NCBI RefSeq assembly: GCF_010730745.1
Contig: NZ_AP022615.1
Span: forward strand, 4,464,001 to 4,528,000
Length of the DNA: 64,000 nucleotides
Direction of reading: 5' to 3'
Origin: Mycobacterium heidelbergense
Lineage (GTDB): Bacteria; Actinomycetota; Actinomycetes; Mycobacteriales; Mycobacteriaceae
The translations under genes and the position numbers were made by a program. The notes beneath the pieces were generated by a model. That model saw only the letters and a list, made by a program, of their open reading frames with translations. It did no database searches and was not told the DNA's origin. This document shows, piece by piece, positions 36,093 to 44,511 of this stretch. Within the stretch, counting starts at the first letter, position 1. Every line of letters begins with the position of its first letter.

Positions 36093-37133
36093 ATGCGCGG
36101 CGCCGCCACACCGATCTGGGACGTCGCGCTGTCGTCGGCGACGGGTCGGCACATCCTTGAAACCGCCAAGCAGCATGGACTCGACCCCGCGAGCTGCCTG
36201 TCGGGAACGGGATTGACCGCCGAGGACCTGGCCGATCCGGCCACCGAGGTCTACGCCAGCCAGGAGCTGACGATCATCCGCAACCTGATCGGGCGGCTTG
36301 GCGACCTGCCGGGCCTGGGCATGGAAACGGGGTCGCGCTACAACTTCGCCGACACCGGCATCCTGGGCTATGCGCTGATGGCCAGTCCGACCTTCGGTGA
36401 CGCGATAGACGTCGCCTGCCGGTACGCCGCGCTGACGGCCTCGTACCTGTGTCTGGTCGGCCCGGAGATGACCAGTACGGAAGCGGTCATCGCCTTCGAC
36501 GACACCCAGGTTCCCCGCGACACCCGGCGGTTCCTGCTGGAGCGTGACTTCGCGATCATGCTGCGAATCCTGCCGTTGCTCCTCGGCGCCCGGCGCTCGC
36601 CGATCACCGTCCGGGTGGAGTTCGCGGATCTCGAGTTGCCGACCGACATCGTCGAGATCGAAAACCTGACCATCGTCGTCGGGAAATCCTCGCGCAATGC
36701 GCTGACCATCCCGGCCGACCTCGTCAGTCAGCCCATGCCCGCGGCGGACCCGCAGACCGCGGCGATCTGCATTCGCCAGTGCGAGGAACTCCTCAATCGG
36801 CGGCGCACCCGTCGGGGGATGTCGGCGGCCATCCGCATGCGGATCATCCAGGATTCGACTCAGATCCCCTCGATGGCCACGGTGGCCAGGGAACTCTGCA
36901 TCACCGAACGCACGCTGCACCGCCGGCTGGCGGCGGAGGGCACCAGCTACCGTGCCCTGCTGGACGAGGTCCGCACGACGTTGGCCGCCGAACTGCTCAG
37001 CTCGGGTCTGACGGTCGAGGAGACCGCACGCCGGCTCGGATACTCGGAGACCGCCGCGTTCACCCGGGCGCACGTCCGCTGGAACGGGCGTCCGCCCAGC
37101 CGATGGCCCAGGACCGTCGCGGCCCGCGGGTAA
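36093..37133 (+). CDS. AraC-family transcriptional regulator (OruR/ArgR-like)
   Basis: A 346-residue regulator. The N-terminal two thirds is the Arabinose_bd-like sensor domain of the OruR group (GMETGSRYNFADTGILGYALM). The C-terminus holds the double helix-turn-helix: SMATVARELCITERTLHRRLAAEG and VEETARRLGYSETAAFTRAH. ATG 36093 is preferred to an upstream in-frame start inside the P450 promoter. Divergent placement suggests that it controls the P450 gene. Confidence 0.88.
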   Translation: MRGAATPIWDVALSSATGRHILETAKQHGLDPASCLSGTGLTAEDLADPATEVYASQELTIIRNLIGRLGDLPGLGMETGSRYNFADTGILGYALMASPTFGDAIDVACRYAALTASYLCLVGPEMTSTEAVIAFDDTQVPRDTRRFLLERDFAIMLRILPLLLGARRSPITVRVEFADLELPTDIVEIENLTIVVGKSSRNALTIPADLVSQPMPAADPQTAAICIRQCEELLNRRRTRRGMSAAIRMRIIQDSTQIPSMATVARELCITERTLHRRLAAEGTSYRALLDEVRTTLAAELLSSGLTVEETARRLGYSETAAFTRAHVRWNGRPPSRWPRTVAARG

Positions 37134-37142
37134 ACTTGCACG

Positions 37143-37904
37143 ATGCCCGACGCGACGGTTGCCGCCGACACCCATCCGATGGTGTCGCAGCTGTCGGCGC
37201 TGCATCGGTTCCGGATCCATCTCGACATTGCCGTGGTGGTTGTGGTGCTGGCATGCGCGAACATGATCGCGCACTTCACCACGCCGTGGGCGAGCGTGGC
37301 CACCGTGCCGGCCGCCGCCGTCGCGCTGGCGATCTTGATGCGCGCCAACGGCCTGGACTGGACCGACCTCGGCCTGGGCCGCGAACACTGGAAGTCGGGG
37401 CTCGGTTACGCGCTGGCCGCCGTGGCCGTCGTGGCGTCGGTGATCGCGCTCGGCGTGCTGTTTCCGCTGACCCGCCCGATGTTCTTGAACAACCACTACG
37501 CGACGGTCTCGGGCGCTTTGGTTGCCTCGATGGTCATCATCCCGCTGCAAACCGTGATCCCCGAGGAGCTGGTCTTTCGGGGTGTGCTGCACGGCGCGCT
37601 GAACCGGGCCTGGGGTTTTCGCGGCGTCGCGCTGGTGGGGTCGCTGCTGTTCGGTCTCTGGCATGTCGCCACGTCGCTGGGCCTGACCAGTAGCAATGTC
37701 GGTTTCACGCGGGTCCTCGGCGGCGGGTTCGCGGGGATGCTGGCGGGGGTGACGCTGGCGGTGTTGGCCACCGCGGCGGCGGGGTTCGTCTTCAGCTGGC
37801 TACGCCGGCGCAGCGGCAGCCTGATCGCGCCGATCGCGTTGCACTGGTCGCTCAACGGGCTCGGGGCCCTGGCCGCGGCGCTGGTCTGGCACCTGTCCAG
37901 CTGA
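37143..37904 (+). CDS. CPBP-family intramembrane metalloprotease (Rv1863c-like)
   Basis: A 253-residue membrane protein with six or so hydrophobic segments. The Abi/CAAX-protease motifs are intact: E-E-x-x-x-R in PEELVFRG, F-x-x-x-H in FGLWHV, and a final H-x-x-x-N in ALHWSLNG. Such proteins cleave or process substrates in the membrane, but the targets in mycobacteria are unknown. It starts 9 bp after the AraC gene. The following adhA is convergent, 5 bp away. Confidence 0.88.
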   Translation: MPDATVAADTHPMVSQLSALHRFRIHLDIAVVVVVLACANMIAHFTTPWASVATVPAAAVALAILMRANGLDWTDLGLGREHWKSGLGYALAAVAVVASVIALGVLFPLTRPMFLNNHYATVSGALVASMVIIPLQTVIPEELVFRGVLHGALNRAWGFRGVALVGSLLFGLWHVATSLGLTSSNVGFTRVLGGGFAGMLAGVTLAVLATAAAGFVFSWLRRRSGSLIAPIALHWSLNGLGALAAALVWHLSS

Positions 37905-37909
37905 CGGTT

Positions 37910-38938
37910 CTACACCAGCAGCACGGCGGCGCCGGCGATGCGGCCGGCGCTCAGATCCGACAACGCCCGATCGGCCTGTCCCAGCGGGTATTCCGGCGTG
38001 GTGACCTCGATGTGATGCGTGCCCGCGAAGTCGAGGAACGCCCGCGCATCGGCCCGGGTGTTCGACGTGACCGACCGGACCTGGCGCTCCTGAAACAGGT
38101 GACGCTGGTAGTTGAGGGGCGGGATATCGGAGAGGTGAATCCCGGCGATCGACAGGGTGCCGCCACGGTCCAACGCCTCCAGCGCGGGCAGCACCAGCTC
38201 ACCGACCGGCGCGAAGAGGATCGCGGCGTCCAGCGGCACCGGTGGCGGATCGGCCGCGCCCTGGGCCGACGCGGCGCCGAGTTCCAGCGCCAGCTCGCGG
38301 GCCTCGGCCCCGCGGGTCATCACGTGCACCTCGGCGCCCTGCGCCAACGCGACCTGCGCGGTGATGTGGGCGCTGCCGCCGAAGCCGTACAGACCCAGCC
38401 GTCCGCCCGCCGGCAGCTCGGCGCGCAGCAGGGAGCGGTATCCGATGATGCCGGCGCACAGCAGCGGCGCCAGCTCGCTGTCGCTGTAGCCGCTCGGCAG
38501 GTGGTGCGCGAAAGCGGCGGGGACCGTGGCGAATTCGGCGTATCCACCGTCGGTGTCCCAGCCGGTGTAGCGGGATTGCGGGCACAGGTTCTCGTCGCCC
38601 CGACGGCAGTACTTGCACACGCCGCAGGTGTGGCGCAGCCAGGCGATGCCCACCCGGTCGCCCACCTTGAAGTCGCCGCCGGCGTCGGCGCCCACTTCGA
38701 TGACCTCCCCCACCACCTCGTGGCCGGGAGTCACCCGGTCGCGGTGCACGGGGAGATCCCCCTCGGTGACGTGCAGGTCGGTGCGGCACACCCCGCATGC
38801 GCGCACGGCGACCAGCAACTCCGACGGCTCGGGGCGCGGCACCTCGGTGGTGACTTGCTCGAGAGGGTCGGTGTCCATCGGTCCGGGCCGGCGCACTCGC
38901 CATGCGCGCATCGTCGGGGCGGTCACCGAGGGGGGCAT
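37910..38938 (-). CDS. adhA: Zinc-dependent alcohol dehydrogenase AdhA
   Basis: A 342-residue medium-chain dehydrogenase. Catalytic zinc ligands lie in ACGVCRTDLHVTEGD and TPGHEVVGEV, the structural zinc cysteines in HTCGVCKYCRRGDENLCP, and the nucleotide-binding motif in GLYGFGGSAHI. It oxidises alcohols or reduces aldehydes with NAD(P). It matches Rv1862 in place and length. ATG 38938 is used; an internal ATG (MRAWRV) is an alternative. Confidence 0.92.
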   Translation of the reverse strand: MPPSVTAPTMRAWRVRRPGPMDTDPLEQVTTEVPRPEPSELLVAVRACGVCRTDLHVTEGDLPVHRDRVTPGHEVVGEVIEVGADAGGDFKVGDRVGIAWLRHTCGVCKYCRRGDENLCPQSRYTGWDTDGGYAEFATVPAAFAHHLPSGYSDSELAPLLCAGIIGYRSLLRAELPAGGRLGLYGFGGSAHITAQVALAQGAEVHVMTRGAEARELALELGAASAQGAADPPPVPLDAAILFAPVGELVLPALEALDRGGTLSIAGIHLSDIPPLNYQRHLFQERQVRSVTSNTRADARAFLDFAGTHHIEVTTPEYPLGQADRALSDLSAGRIAGAAVLLV

Positions 38939-38987
38939 CAGTCCATCTTGCCGCTATCCGTCACGGCCGCAATGGGTTAACCCCGAT

Positions 38988-39287
38988 TTAGGTCCTTCGG
39001 ACCATGCCGACGATCCACAGCAGGATCAGGGCGCCGAGCAGCGCGGTGAGGAAGGTGAAGATGAGCCCGCCACCCGCGGTGTTGACGAAGAAGCTCAGGA
39101 TGAAGCCGCCGATCAACGCGCCGACGATGCCGATCACGATGTCCATCAGGATGCCGGCCCCGCTGCCCCTGATGATCTTGCTGGCGAGCGCCCCCGCCAG
39201 ACCGCCGATGATGATGTAGCCGATCCAGCCGACGCTGGTCAGCGTCGTGGAGCGGGCAAGATATTCGGTAGCTGCCATGACGTCCAT
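38988..39287 (-). CDS. GlsB/YeaQ/YmgE family small membrane protein (Rv1861-like)
   Basis: A 99-residue protein with three transmembrane helices and the glycine-rich signature GYIIIGGLAGALASKIIRG and IVGALIGGFIL of the transglycosylase-associated family. The function is unknown; relatives respond to stress. ATG 39287 is chosen because AAGGAG lies 6 bases upstream on the minus strand, although ATG 39278 is possible. Confidence 0.88.
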   Translation of the reverse strand: MDVMAATEYLARSTTLTSVGWIGYIIIGGLAGALASKIIRGSGAGILMDIVIGIVGALIGGFILSFFVNTAGGGLIFTFLTALLGALILLWIVGMVRRT

Positions 39288-39431
39288 GCGGGTCTCCTTG
39301 CAATCGCCGGCAAAGCCCAGCTCCACCGCTGGGCCGTGCTTTTGGTATACCCCGCTTTGTGCAAAGAAACGAGCGTCGAATCGGCCACGATTGGGCACAT
39401 CATGGCCAACGTCCCGCAAAGCCCTCGAGGA

Positions 39432-40502
39432 TCAGGCCGGTACGGTGCGCTGCAGCGTCGGCGTCGGGGTCGGGGTGACTTCTCCCGCGGGCGCCTGGCC
39501 GGGTGCCGGCGCGGGAGCTGGTGCACCCGGTGGCGGGGCCGGGGCGGGCGCACCAGGAGCCGGTGCCGGCGCGGGAGCGCCCGGGGCCGGTGCCGGGTTC
39601 GGTGGTGGGGCCCACGGCTGGATCGATTCCGCCAGCGCCTTGGCCGCGCCCTTGTCGACCGGGTCGTTGGAGGTCCCGAGCCACACCACAAACCAGCGCT
39701 GGGGTGGCCCGGTGGTGGCGGGCGAGCTGACGACGCCCGTCCAGATCTGACCGTTCGGTTTGCTCGGGTCGCTGAACTTGACCTCGTAATACGACGCGCT
39801 CCCGGTGACTCCATTGGCGGCGGTCAGCGGGGTGGCTTCCTGATTGATCCGGGTGCCCGGATAGGGCATGAAGAACTCACCCATGTCCGAGCCCAGTCGG
39901 ACCGCGGCCTTGGCGTCGTTGGCTTCCGCACTGGCGTAAAGCTTTTGGTCCAGCCGGCCCATCACGATGCGGGTGTCGTTGGCAACCGGCGGCGGCTGTC
40001 CGGGCATCGGGGGCGGGCCGGTGGTCTTGCTGAGCAACTCCGAGCCGTAGTCGAGATGGGACGCGTCTGACTCCACCCAGCCGCCCGGAAGGGCGAAGCT
40101 GAATCCGCCGACGGCATTGCCGATCCGGGCGGCGTTCGGGTCGACGGCCGGCGGCGGTGGGGGCGCGTTCGGGTCGACCGGCGGTGGAGGCGGCGCGTTC
40201 GGGTCAACCGGTGGCGGTGGCGGCGCGTTGGGGTCAACGGGCGGCGGCGGCGCATTGGGATCGACCGGCTGGGCCTGCGGAGCGCCCGGAGCGCCCGGAG
40301 GGGGCGGGGTGGCGGTCGCCGGCGCGGGTGCGGGCGCGGGCGCCGCCGCGCTGGTCGACGGCGGCGGTGGCGCGGGCTCCGGATCGGCATTCGCGGTCGC
40401 CGGCAACGCGATGGCCACGGCGCTGGCACCGCTCACCGCGGCGATCGCCAGCGCCGCCCGCAGTCCCTTGCGACGTGTCGAGTTCGGGTCCACCTGCTCC
40501 AT
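39432..40502 (-). CDS. apa: Alanine/proline-rich secreted antigen Apa (fibronectin attachment protein)
   Basis: A 356-residue secreted glycoprotein. A signal peptide ends near ATANA/DPEP (about residue 39). A proline-alanine rich stretch follows with four or more PVDPNAPPPPP units around residues 78-120, then a globular domain of roughly 180 residues containing the fibronectin-binding segment RWFVVWLGTSNDP, then a second PA-rich tail. In M. tuberculosis and M. avium it is O-mannosylated, binds fibronectin and is a strong antigen. It is downstream of modC in the same direction, as in Rv1860. Confidence 0.94.
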   Translation of the reverse strand: MEQVDPNSTRRKGLRAALAIAAVSGASAVAIALPATANADPEPAPPPPSTSAAAPAPAPAPATATPPPPGAPGAPQAQPVDPNAPPPPVDPNAPPPPPVDPNAPPPPPVDPNAPPPPPAVDPNAARIGNAVGGFSFALPGGWVESDASHLDYGSELLSKTTGPPPMPGQPPPVANDTRIVMGRLDQKLYASAEANDAKAAVRLGSDMGEFFMPYPGTRINQEATPLTAANGVTGSASYYEVKFSDPSKPNGQIWTGVVSSPATTGPPQRWFVVWLGTSNDPVDKGAAKALAESIQPWAPPPNPAPAPGAPAPAPAPGAPAPAPPPGAPAPAPAPGQAPAGEVTPTPTPTLQRTVPA

Positions 40503-40533
40503 GGCGACGAACCTACCGTGTTACGGCTGTGAC

Positions 40534-40548
40534 GCAAGGGTGCCTTGC
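40534..40548. terminator. Short hairpin between modC and apa
   Basis: Perfect 6-bp arms GCAAGG and CCTTGC flank a 3-base loop, 32 bp upstream of the apa start. It has no T-run, so it may be a weak terminator after modC or an operator for apa. Confidence 0.35.
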
Positions 40549-40610
40549 TGACGATGCGAGGCAGTTTTTCCGATGTTGCCGATGCGCAACCTTTTTGGCG
40601 TTGCCGCAGG

Positions 40611-41714
40611 TCATGGCGCGGGGTACAGGGCCACTTCGTGAGCTTTGACGGAGAACCAGGCGCGCTCCCCGGGCATCAACCTCAGCTCGGCCACGGCGTC
40701 GACGGTGATCTCCGCGGCCAGGCCGGGCGCACCATCGGGCTGCTCGTGGCCGCGCACCAGGATCGCGGACCCGCGCATGTCCAGCTCTGCGATCGTCACC
40801 TCGACCGTGTTGCGTGGGCTGCCGCGCGGCCGGCCCCGATAGACGGCCACCGCCGTGGGCGGGAACACCGCGACCGCGCGGTGCCCGGGGGCGAGCTGGT
40901 CGCCCAATTCCTGGGCCGGGCTCGCATGCCAGTGAGCGCCGGAGCGGGCGCACAGCGAGCCGTCGGTGTCGATGACTCCGTTGACCAGGTTGATGCCTGC
41001 GATGCGGGCCCCGAAATGGCTGCGTGGCGCGCTGAGCACCTCGGCGACTGGGCCGATCTCGGCGATCCTCCCCGATTCGAGCACCAGCACTCGATCGGCC
41101 AGTGTGAACACGTCCAGCAGGTCGTGGGTGATCAGGATGACCGCGCAGCCGGTCCGGGTGACCACGTTGCGCAGCACCGCGCGGATGCCGGCGGCCGCGG
41201 CGACGTCGAGCCCGGTCAGCGGCTCGTCCAGCAGCAACACATCGGGCTCGGCGGCCAGTGCGCGCGCGATCGCCACCCGCTGGGCCTGTCCCCCGGACAG
41301 CTGTCGTGGTTTCCGGTCGGCGAAGCGCTCGGCGTCGACCTCGCGCAGCCAGCGCAGGGCCGTCGCCTTCTTGTTGGCGCCGGTGGGACGGAAGATCCCC
41401 CGGCGACTGTGTGGCCCGAACGCCACGTTGGCGGCAACGCTCATGTGCGGGAACAGCGAGGGGTCCTGCAGCAGCAGCCCCACCCGGCGGTCGTGTGTCG
41501 GCACGTTCACCCCGGTCGCCGTGTCGGTCAACACCCGCTTCCCCAACCGAACCACTCCCTCGTCGGGGCGAACCAGGCCGGCGATGACGTGCAGGGCGGT
41601 CGACTTGCCGGCGCCGTTGGGTCCGAGGACCGCGAGCACCTCGCCGGCGGACACCGAGAACTCCACGTTCACATGGCGTTCCGCGACAACGGCGCGAAGC
41701 TGCAACTCGCTCAC
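40611..41714 (-). CDS. modC: Molybdate ABC transporter ATP-binding protein ModC
   Basis: A 367-residue ATPase of the molybdate importer. The ABC domain has Walker A GPNGAGKST, signature LSGGQAQR and Walker B VLLLDEP; the last 100 residues form a molybdate-binding TOBE-type domain. It energises ModB and supplies molybdenum for molybdopterin enzymes. GTG 41714 begins 6 bp after modB. Confidence 0.94.
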   Translation of the reverse strand: MSELQLRAVVAERHVNVEFSVSAGEVLAVLGPNGAGKSTALHVIAGLVRPDEGVVRLGKRVLTDTATGVNVPTHDRRVGLLLQDPSLFPHMSVAANVAFGPHSRRGIFRPTGANKKATALRWLREVDAERFADRKPRQLSGGQAQRVAIARALAAEPDVLLLDEPLTGLDVAAAAGIRAVLRNVVTRTGCAVILITHDLLDVFTLADRVLVLESGRIAEIGPVAEVLSAPRSHFGARIAGINLVNGVIDTDGSLCARSGAHWHASPAQELGDQLAPGHRAVAVFPPTAVAVYRGRPRGSPRNTVEVTIAELDMRGSAILVRGHEQPDGAPGLAAEITVDAVAELRLMPGERAWFSVKAHEVALYPAP

Positions 41715-41720
41715 GGCCGG

Positions 41721-42467
41721 CTACCTGGTGTCGGTCCCGGTGAGCCGGCGGGCGCCCAGGCCGAGCACCACCAACGCCGCCACCGCCACCAGCAGGATCG
41801 ACAACGCGACGGCCGCGTCCGCGTCGGTCACCCGCTGCAAATAGATCTCCAACGGCAGGGTGCGGGTGACGCCCTGCCGCGACCCGGCGAACGTCAACGT
41901 CGCGCCGAACTCCCCCAGCGACCGGGCGAACGCCAGCACCGCCCCGGACATCATGCCCGGCAGCAGCAGCGGCAGGGTCACCCGCCACCAGACCGTGCTG
42001 GGCCGCGCCCCCAGCGTCGCGGCCACCACCTCATAGTCGGCTCCCGCGGTGCGGGCGGCGCCCTCCAGGGAAATGACGAGAAAGGGCAGCGAGACGAACG
42101 TCTGGGCCAACACCACGGCCGTCGTGCTGAACGCGATGCTGATGCCGGCGGCCTCCAGGTACCGCCCGATCAGCCCGAGCCGGCCGAAGGCGTAGAGCAG
42201 CGCAATACCGCCCACCACCGGCGGCAGCACCAGCGGCAGCAGGATCAGCGGTCGAAGCAATCGCACCAGCCGCGCCGTGCTACGGGCCAGCACCAGCGCC
42301 ATGGGCACGCCCAGCAGAACGCAGAGCACGGTGCTGGCGCCGGCGGTCTTCAAACTCAGCAACAGCGCCGTCTTCGACGAAGAACTGGTGATCAGCGACC
42401 AGAAATTCGGCCAGTCCACCTTGACCGCGATCGCGAGCAGCGGCAGCGCCACGAAGAGGGTCCCCAC
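41721..42467 (-). CDS. modB: Molybdate ABC transporter permease ModB (start unresolved)
   Basis: An inner-membrane permease of the molybdate importer with the cytoplasmic EAA loop GADYEVVAATLGA. GTG 42467 gives 248 residues but cuts the first transmembrane helix. The same frame continues upstream as DLPRWVYVPAAVGTL, matching my memory of the M. tuberculosis ModB N-terminus, yet contains no ATG, GTG or TTG. ATT 42518, with AGGGG 7 bases before it, is the best non-standard candidate. Either an unusual start is used or the gene start was altered when the modA-modB junction changed. Confidence 0.85.
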   Translation of the reverse strand: MGTLFVALPLLAIAVKVDWPNFWSLITSSSSKTALLLSLKTAGASTVLCVLLGVPMALVLARSTARLVRLLRPLILLPLVLPPVVGGIALLYAFGRLGLIGRYLEAAGISIAFSTTAVVLAQTFVSLPFLVISLEGAARTAGADYEVVAATLGARPSTVWWRVTLPLLLPGMMSGAVLAFARSLGEFGATLTFAGSRQGVTRTLPLEIYLQRVTDADAAVALSILLVAVAALVVLGLGARRLTGTDTR

Positions 42468-42518
42468 GGCGGCGGGTACGTATACCCAGCGGGGCAGGTC
42501 CGTGGAACGCGCGCTAAT

Positions 42519-42775
42519 ACGTACACCCCTAAACTGAGTGACGGCGATTCTTCTTGAAACCGCCAGGTACCGGGCTCGGACTGCAACCCCTGAAGACGTT
42601 AGCCCGGAAAGGGGGTGCGGAACGACAACACTGCGCTTGCCGTTTGAATACTGGAGCGAGGGTTTGTTCCATTCGCTCGGCCTCCCGACCTTGGCGCCTT
42701 CATCAATGCCACCACCACCGTGCGCGACCTAATCACCCAACGACCCTGATTCGTCGGTCGGTGCGCGGTAGCTAT
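42519..42775. other. 257-bp unexplained spacer between modA and modB
   Basis: In M. tuberculosis modA and modB are almost adjacent; here about 257 bp separate them. The plus strand encodes an open tail FINATTTVRDLITQRP followed by a stop at about 42738, which looks protein-like but matches no family I can name. A near-palindromic pair GCAACCCC and GGGGGTGC (about 42583-42620) can form a hairpin. No transposase ends or target duplication were recognised. Confidence 0.5.
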
Positions 42776-43567
42776 TCAGGGTTTGGCGAAGCCGGACTGG
42801 GCCAGGATGTTTTGTCCGGCTTCGCCGGTCACCATGGTCACGAACTTCTGCGCCAGCGTTGGTTGCGGTGCCTTCTTGAGCACCGCGATGGGATAGACGT
42901 TCACCGCGCCGGCGGCCTCCGGGAAGTCGATGGTGGTCACCTTGTTTCCGGCGCTGTGGGCGTCGGTGACGTACACCAGCCCGGCATCCGCCTGCCCGGT
43001 GGTGACCTTGTTGAGGACATCGGTGACGCTGAGTTCCTCACTGACCGGGTTGAGGTGTACCCCCGTGCTGTCTTCGATGCGCTGGGTCGCCGATCCGCAC
43101 GGCACGGGTTTCTGGCAGATCACCACGTTGAGTCCCGGCCTGGTGAGGTCGGCGAGGGATCCGATCTTCTTCGGGTTGCTCGCCGCAGTGACGATGACCA
43201 ACGTATTTGAGGCGAAGTTCGTCGGACTGCCGGCCAGCAGCCCCGCCTTGGCGACCGTGTCCATCTGCGCGGTGTCCGCCGATGCGAAGACGTCGGCGGT
43301 CGCGCCCTGGGTCAACTGAGTCGCCAGCTCCGAGGAACCCGCGAACTCGAAATCGACGCTGCTGTTGGGATTCTGGGCTTTGAACTGCTGACCGATCTGA
43401 GTGAATGCAGGCTTCAGCGAGGCCGCGGCGAACACCACAATCTTTCCGGCGGCCTGAGACGGTTGGGAAGGCTGGGAGGACTGGGAGGGCGATTTCGAAC
43501 CGCACCCGACCAGGCCCGCTACCAGCATCGTCGACACCAAACCGGCCAGGATCACGATCCGACGCAT
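42776..43567 (-). CDS. modA: Molybdate-binding lipoprotein ModA
   Basis: A 263-residue periplasmic binding lipoprotein that captures molybdate and tungstate. The lipobox LVGC places lipidation at Cys22, followed by a serine/glutamine/proline linker (SPSQSSQPSQPSQ). Binding-protein motifs are FAAASLKPAF, FEFAGSSELATQL and ADVFASAD. It is the first gene of the mod cluster, with apa following modC. The long gap before modB is unusual. Confidence 0.94.
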   Translation of the reverse strand: MRRIVILAGLVSTMLVAGLVGCGSKSPSQSSQPSQPSQAAGKIVVFAAASLKPAFTQIGQQFKAQNPNSSVDFEFAGSSELATQLTQGATADVFASADTAQMDTVAKAGLLAGSPTNFASNTLVIVTAASNPKKIGSLADLTRPGLNVVICQKPVPCGSATQRIEDSTGVHLNPVSEELSVTDVLNKVTTGQADAGLVYVTDAHSAGNKVTTIDFPEAAGAVNVYPIAVLKKAPQPTLAQKFVTMVTGEAGQNILAQSGFAKP

Positions 43568-43679
43568 GAGCAGGGATACTAGCGACGATGCCGGCCGAAA
43601 AGTTATCCAAATGATCCGCGCGTCGCAGGGCCGGAATTTCCCCGACTAGCTACTGTCCAGTAACATGTACAAGGATTGA

Positions 43680-43761
43680 CGCGTAACGCGCTGAGATCCC
43701 AGGCATCGGTCCTGTGGTGTGCCACTATCGGAGCTGCCAGGGTCTGGGTTCAAGGTTGAAC
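43680..43761. promoter_or_regulatory. Two palindromes upstream of the SDR gene
   Basis: CGCGT-A-ACGCG at 43680-43690 and GTTCAA-GG-TTGAAC at 43748-43761 are both perfect inverted repeats. The second sits 17 bp before the preferred GTG start and partly under the ribosome-binding region, a typical operator position. The regulator is unknown. Confidence 0.45.
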
Positions 43762-43778
43762 ACGAGGAGGTCGTGGCA

Positions 43779-44450
43779 GTGGAGGTGCTGGTCACCGGCG
43801 GAGACACCGAGCTGGGGCGCACGGTAGCCGAGGGCTTCCGCGACGACGGTCACAAGGTGACCCTGGTGGGCGCGAACCGCAGCGATCTGGAGATCGCCGC
43901 CAAGGAACTGGACGTGGACGCTGTTGTCTGCGACACCACCGACCCGGCCAGCCTGGCCGAGGCTCAGGGGTTGTTCCCCCACCAGCTCGACACCATCGTC
44001 AACGTGCCGGCGCCGGCCTGGGATGCCGGCGACCCACGCGCCTACTCGATGTCAGACACCGCCAAGGCGTGGCGCAACGCCCTCGATGCGACGGTGCTGT
44101 CGGTCGTCCTGACCGTGCAGGCCGTCGGCGATCACCTCCGTTCCGGTGGCTCCGTCATCAGCGTGGTGACCGAAAACCCGCCCGCCGGCAGCGTCGAGGC
44201 CGCCGTCAAAGCGGCGCTTTCGAATTGGGTCGCCGGGCAGGCAAGCGCTTTCGGAACTCGCGGAATCACCGTCAACGCCGTCGCCAGTGGGCGCGGCGTC
44301 CAGGTCGGTTACGACGGCCTTTCGCGCACGCCACCCCCGGTCGCGGCGGAGGTCGCCCGCGTGGCGCGGTTCCTGACCACCCCGGCGGCCCGCCACATCA
44401 CAGGTCAGACGCTGCACGTCAGCCACGGCGCGCTGGCCCACTTCGGCTGA
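43779..44450 (+). CDS. Atypical short-chain dehydrogenase-like protein (Rv1856c-like)
   Basis: A 223-residue Rossmann protein with an N-terminal nucleotide-binding TGGDTELGR and the late SDR features GITVNAVASG and ITGQTLHVSHG. The catalytic Tyr of Y-x-x-x-K is missing (the lysine is in SVEAAVKAAL), so classical oxidoreductase activity is doubtful. GTG 43779 is favoured because AGGAGG ends 8 bases upstream; GTG 43773 is too close to it. It corresponds to Rv1856c. Confidence 0.78.
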   Translation: MEVLVTGGDTELGRTVAEGFRDDGHKVTLVGANRSDLEIAAKELDVDAVVCDTTDPASLAEAQGLFPHQLDTIVNVPAPAWDAGDPRAYSMSDTAKAWRNALDATVLSVVLTVQAVGDHLRSGGSVISVVTENPPAGSVEAAVKAALSNWVAGQASAFGTRGITVNAVASGRGVQVGYDGLSRTPPPVAAEVARVARFLTTPAARHITGQTLHVSHGALAHFG

Positions 44451-44511
44451 GCCGCTTTTTATCCCGATTTGGTCTGGCTGGGGCACCGGCTCGGTCGCTA
44501 CGGTAACTAGC

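Noticed and set aside
42519..42775. Molybdenum-cofactor riboswitch in the modA-modB gap
   Set aside because: A hairpin is possible but I could not match the conserved Moco motif; it would also sit inside the operon rather than before it.
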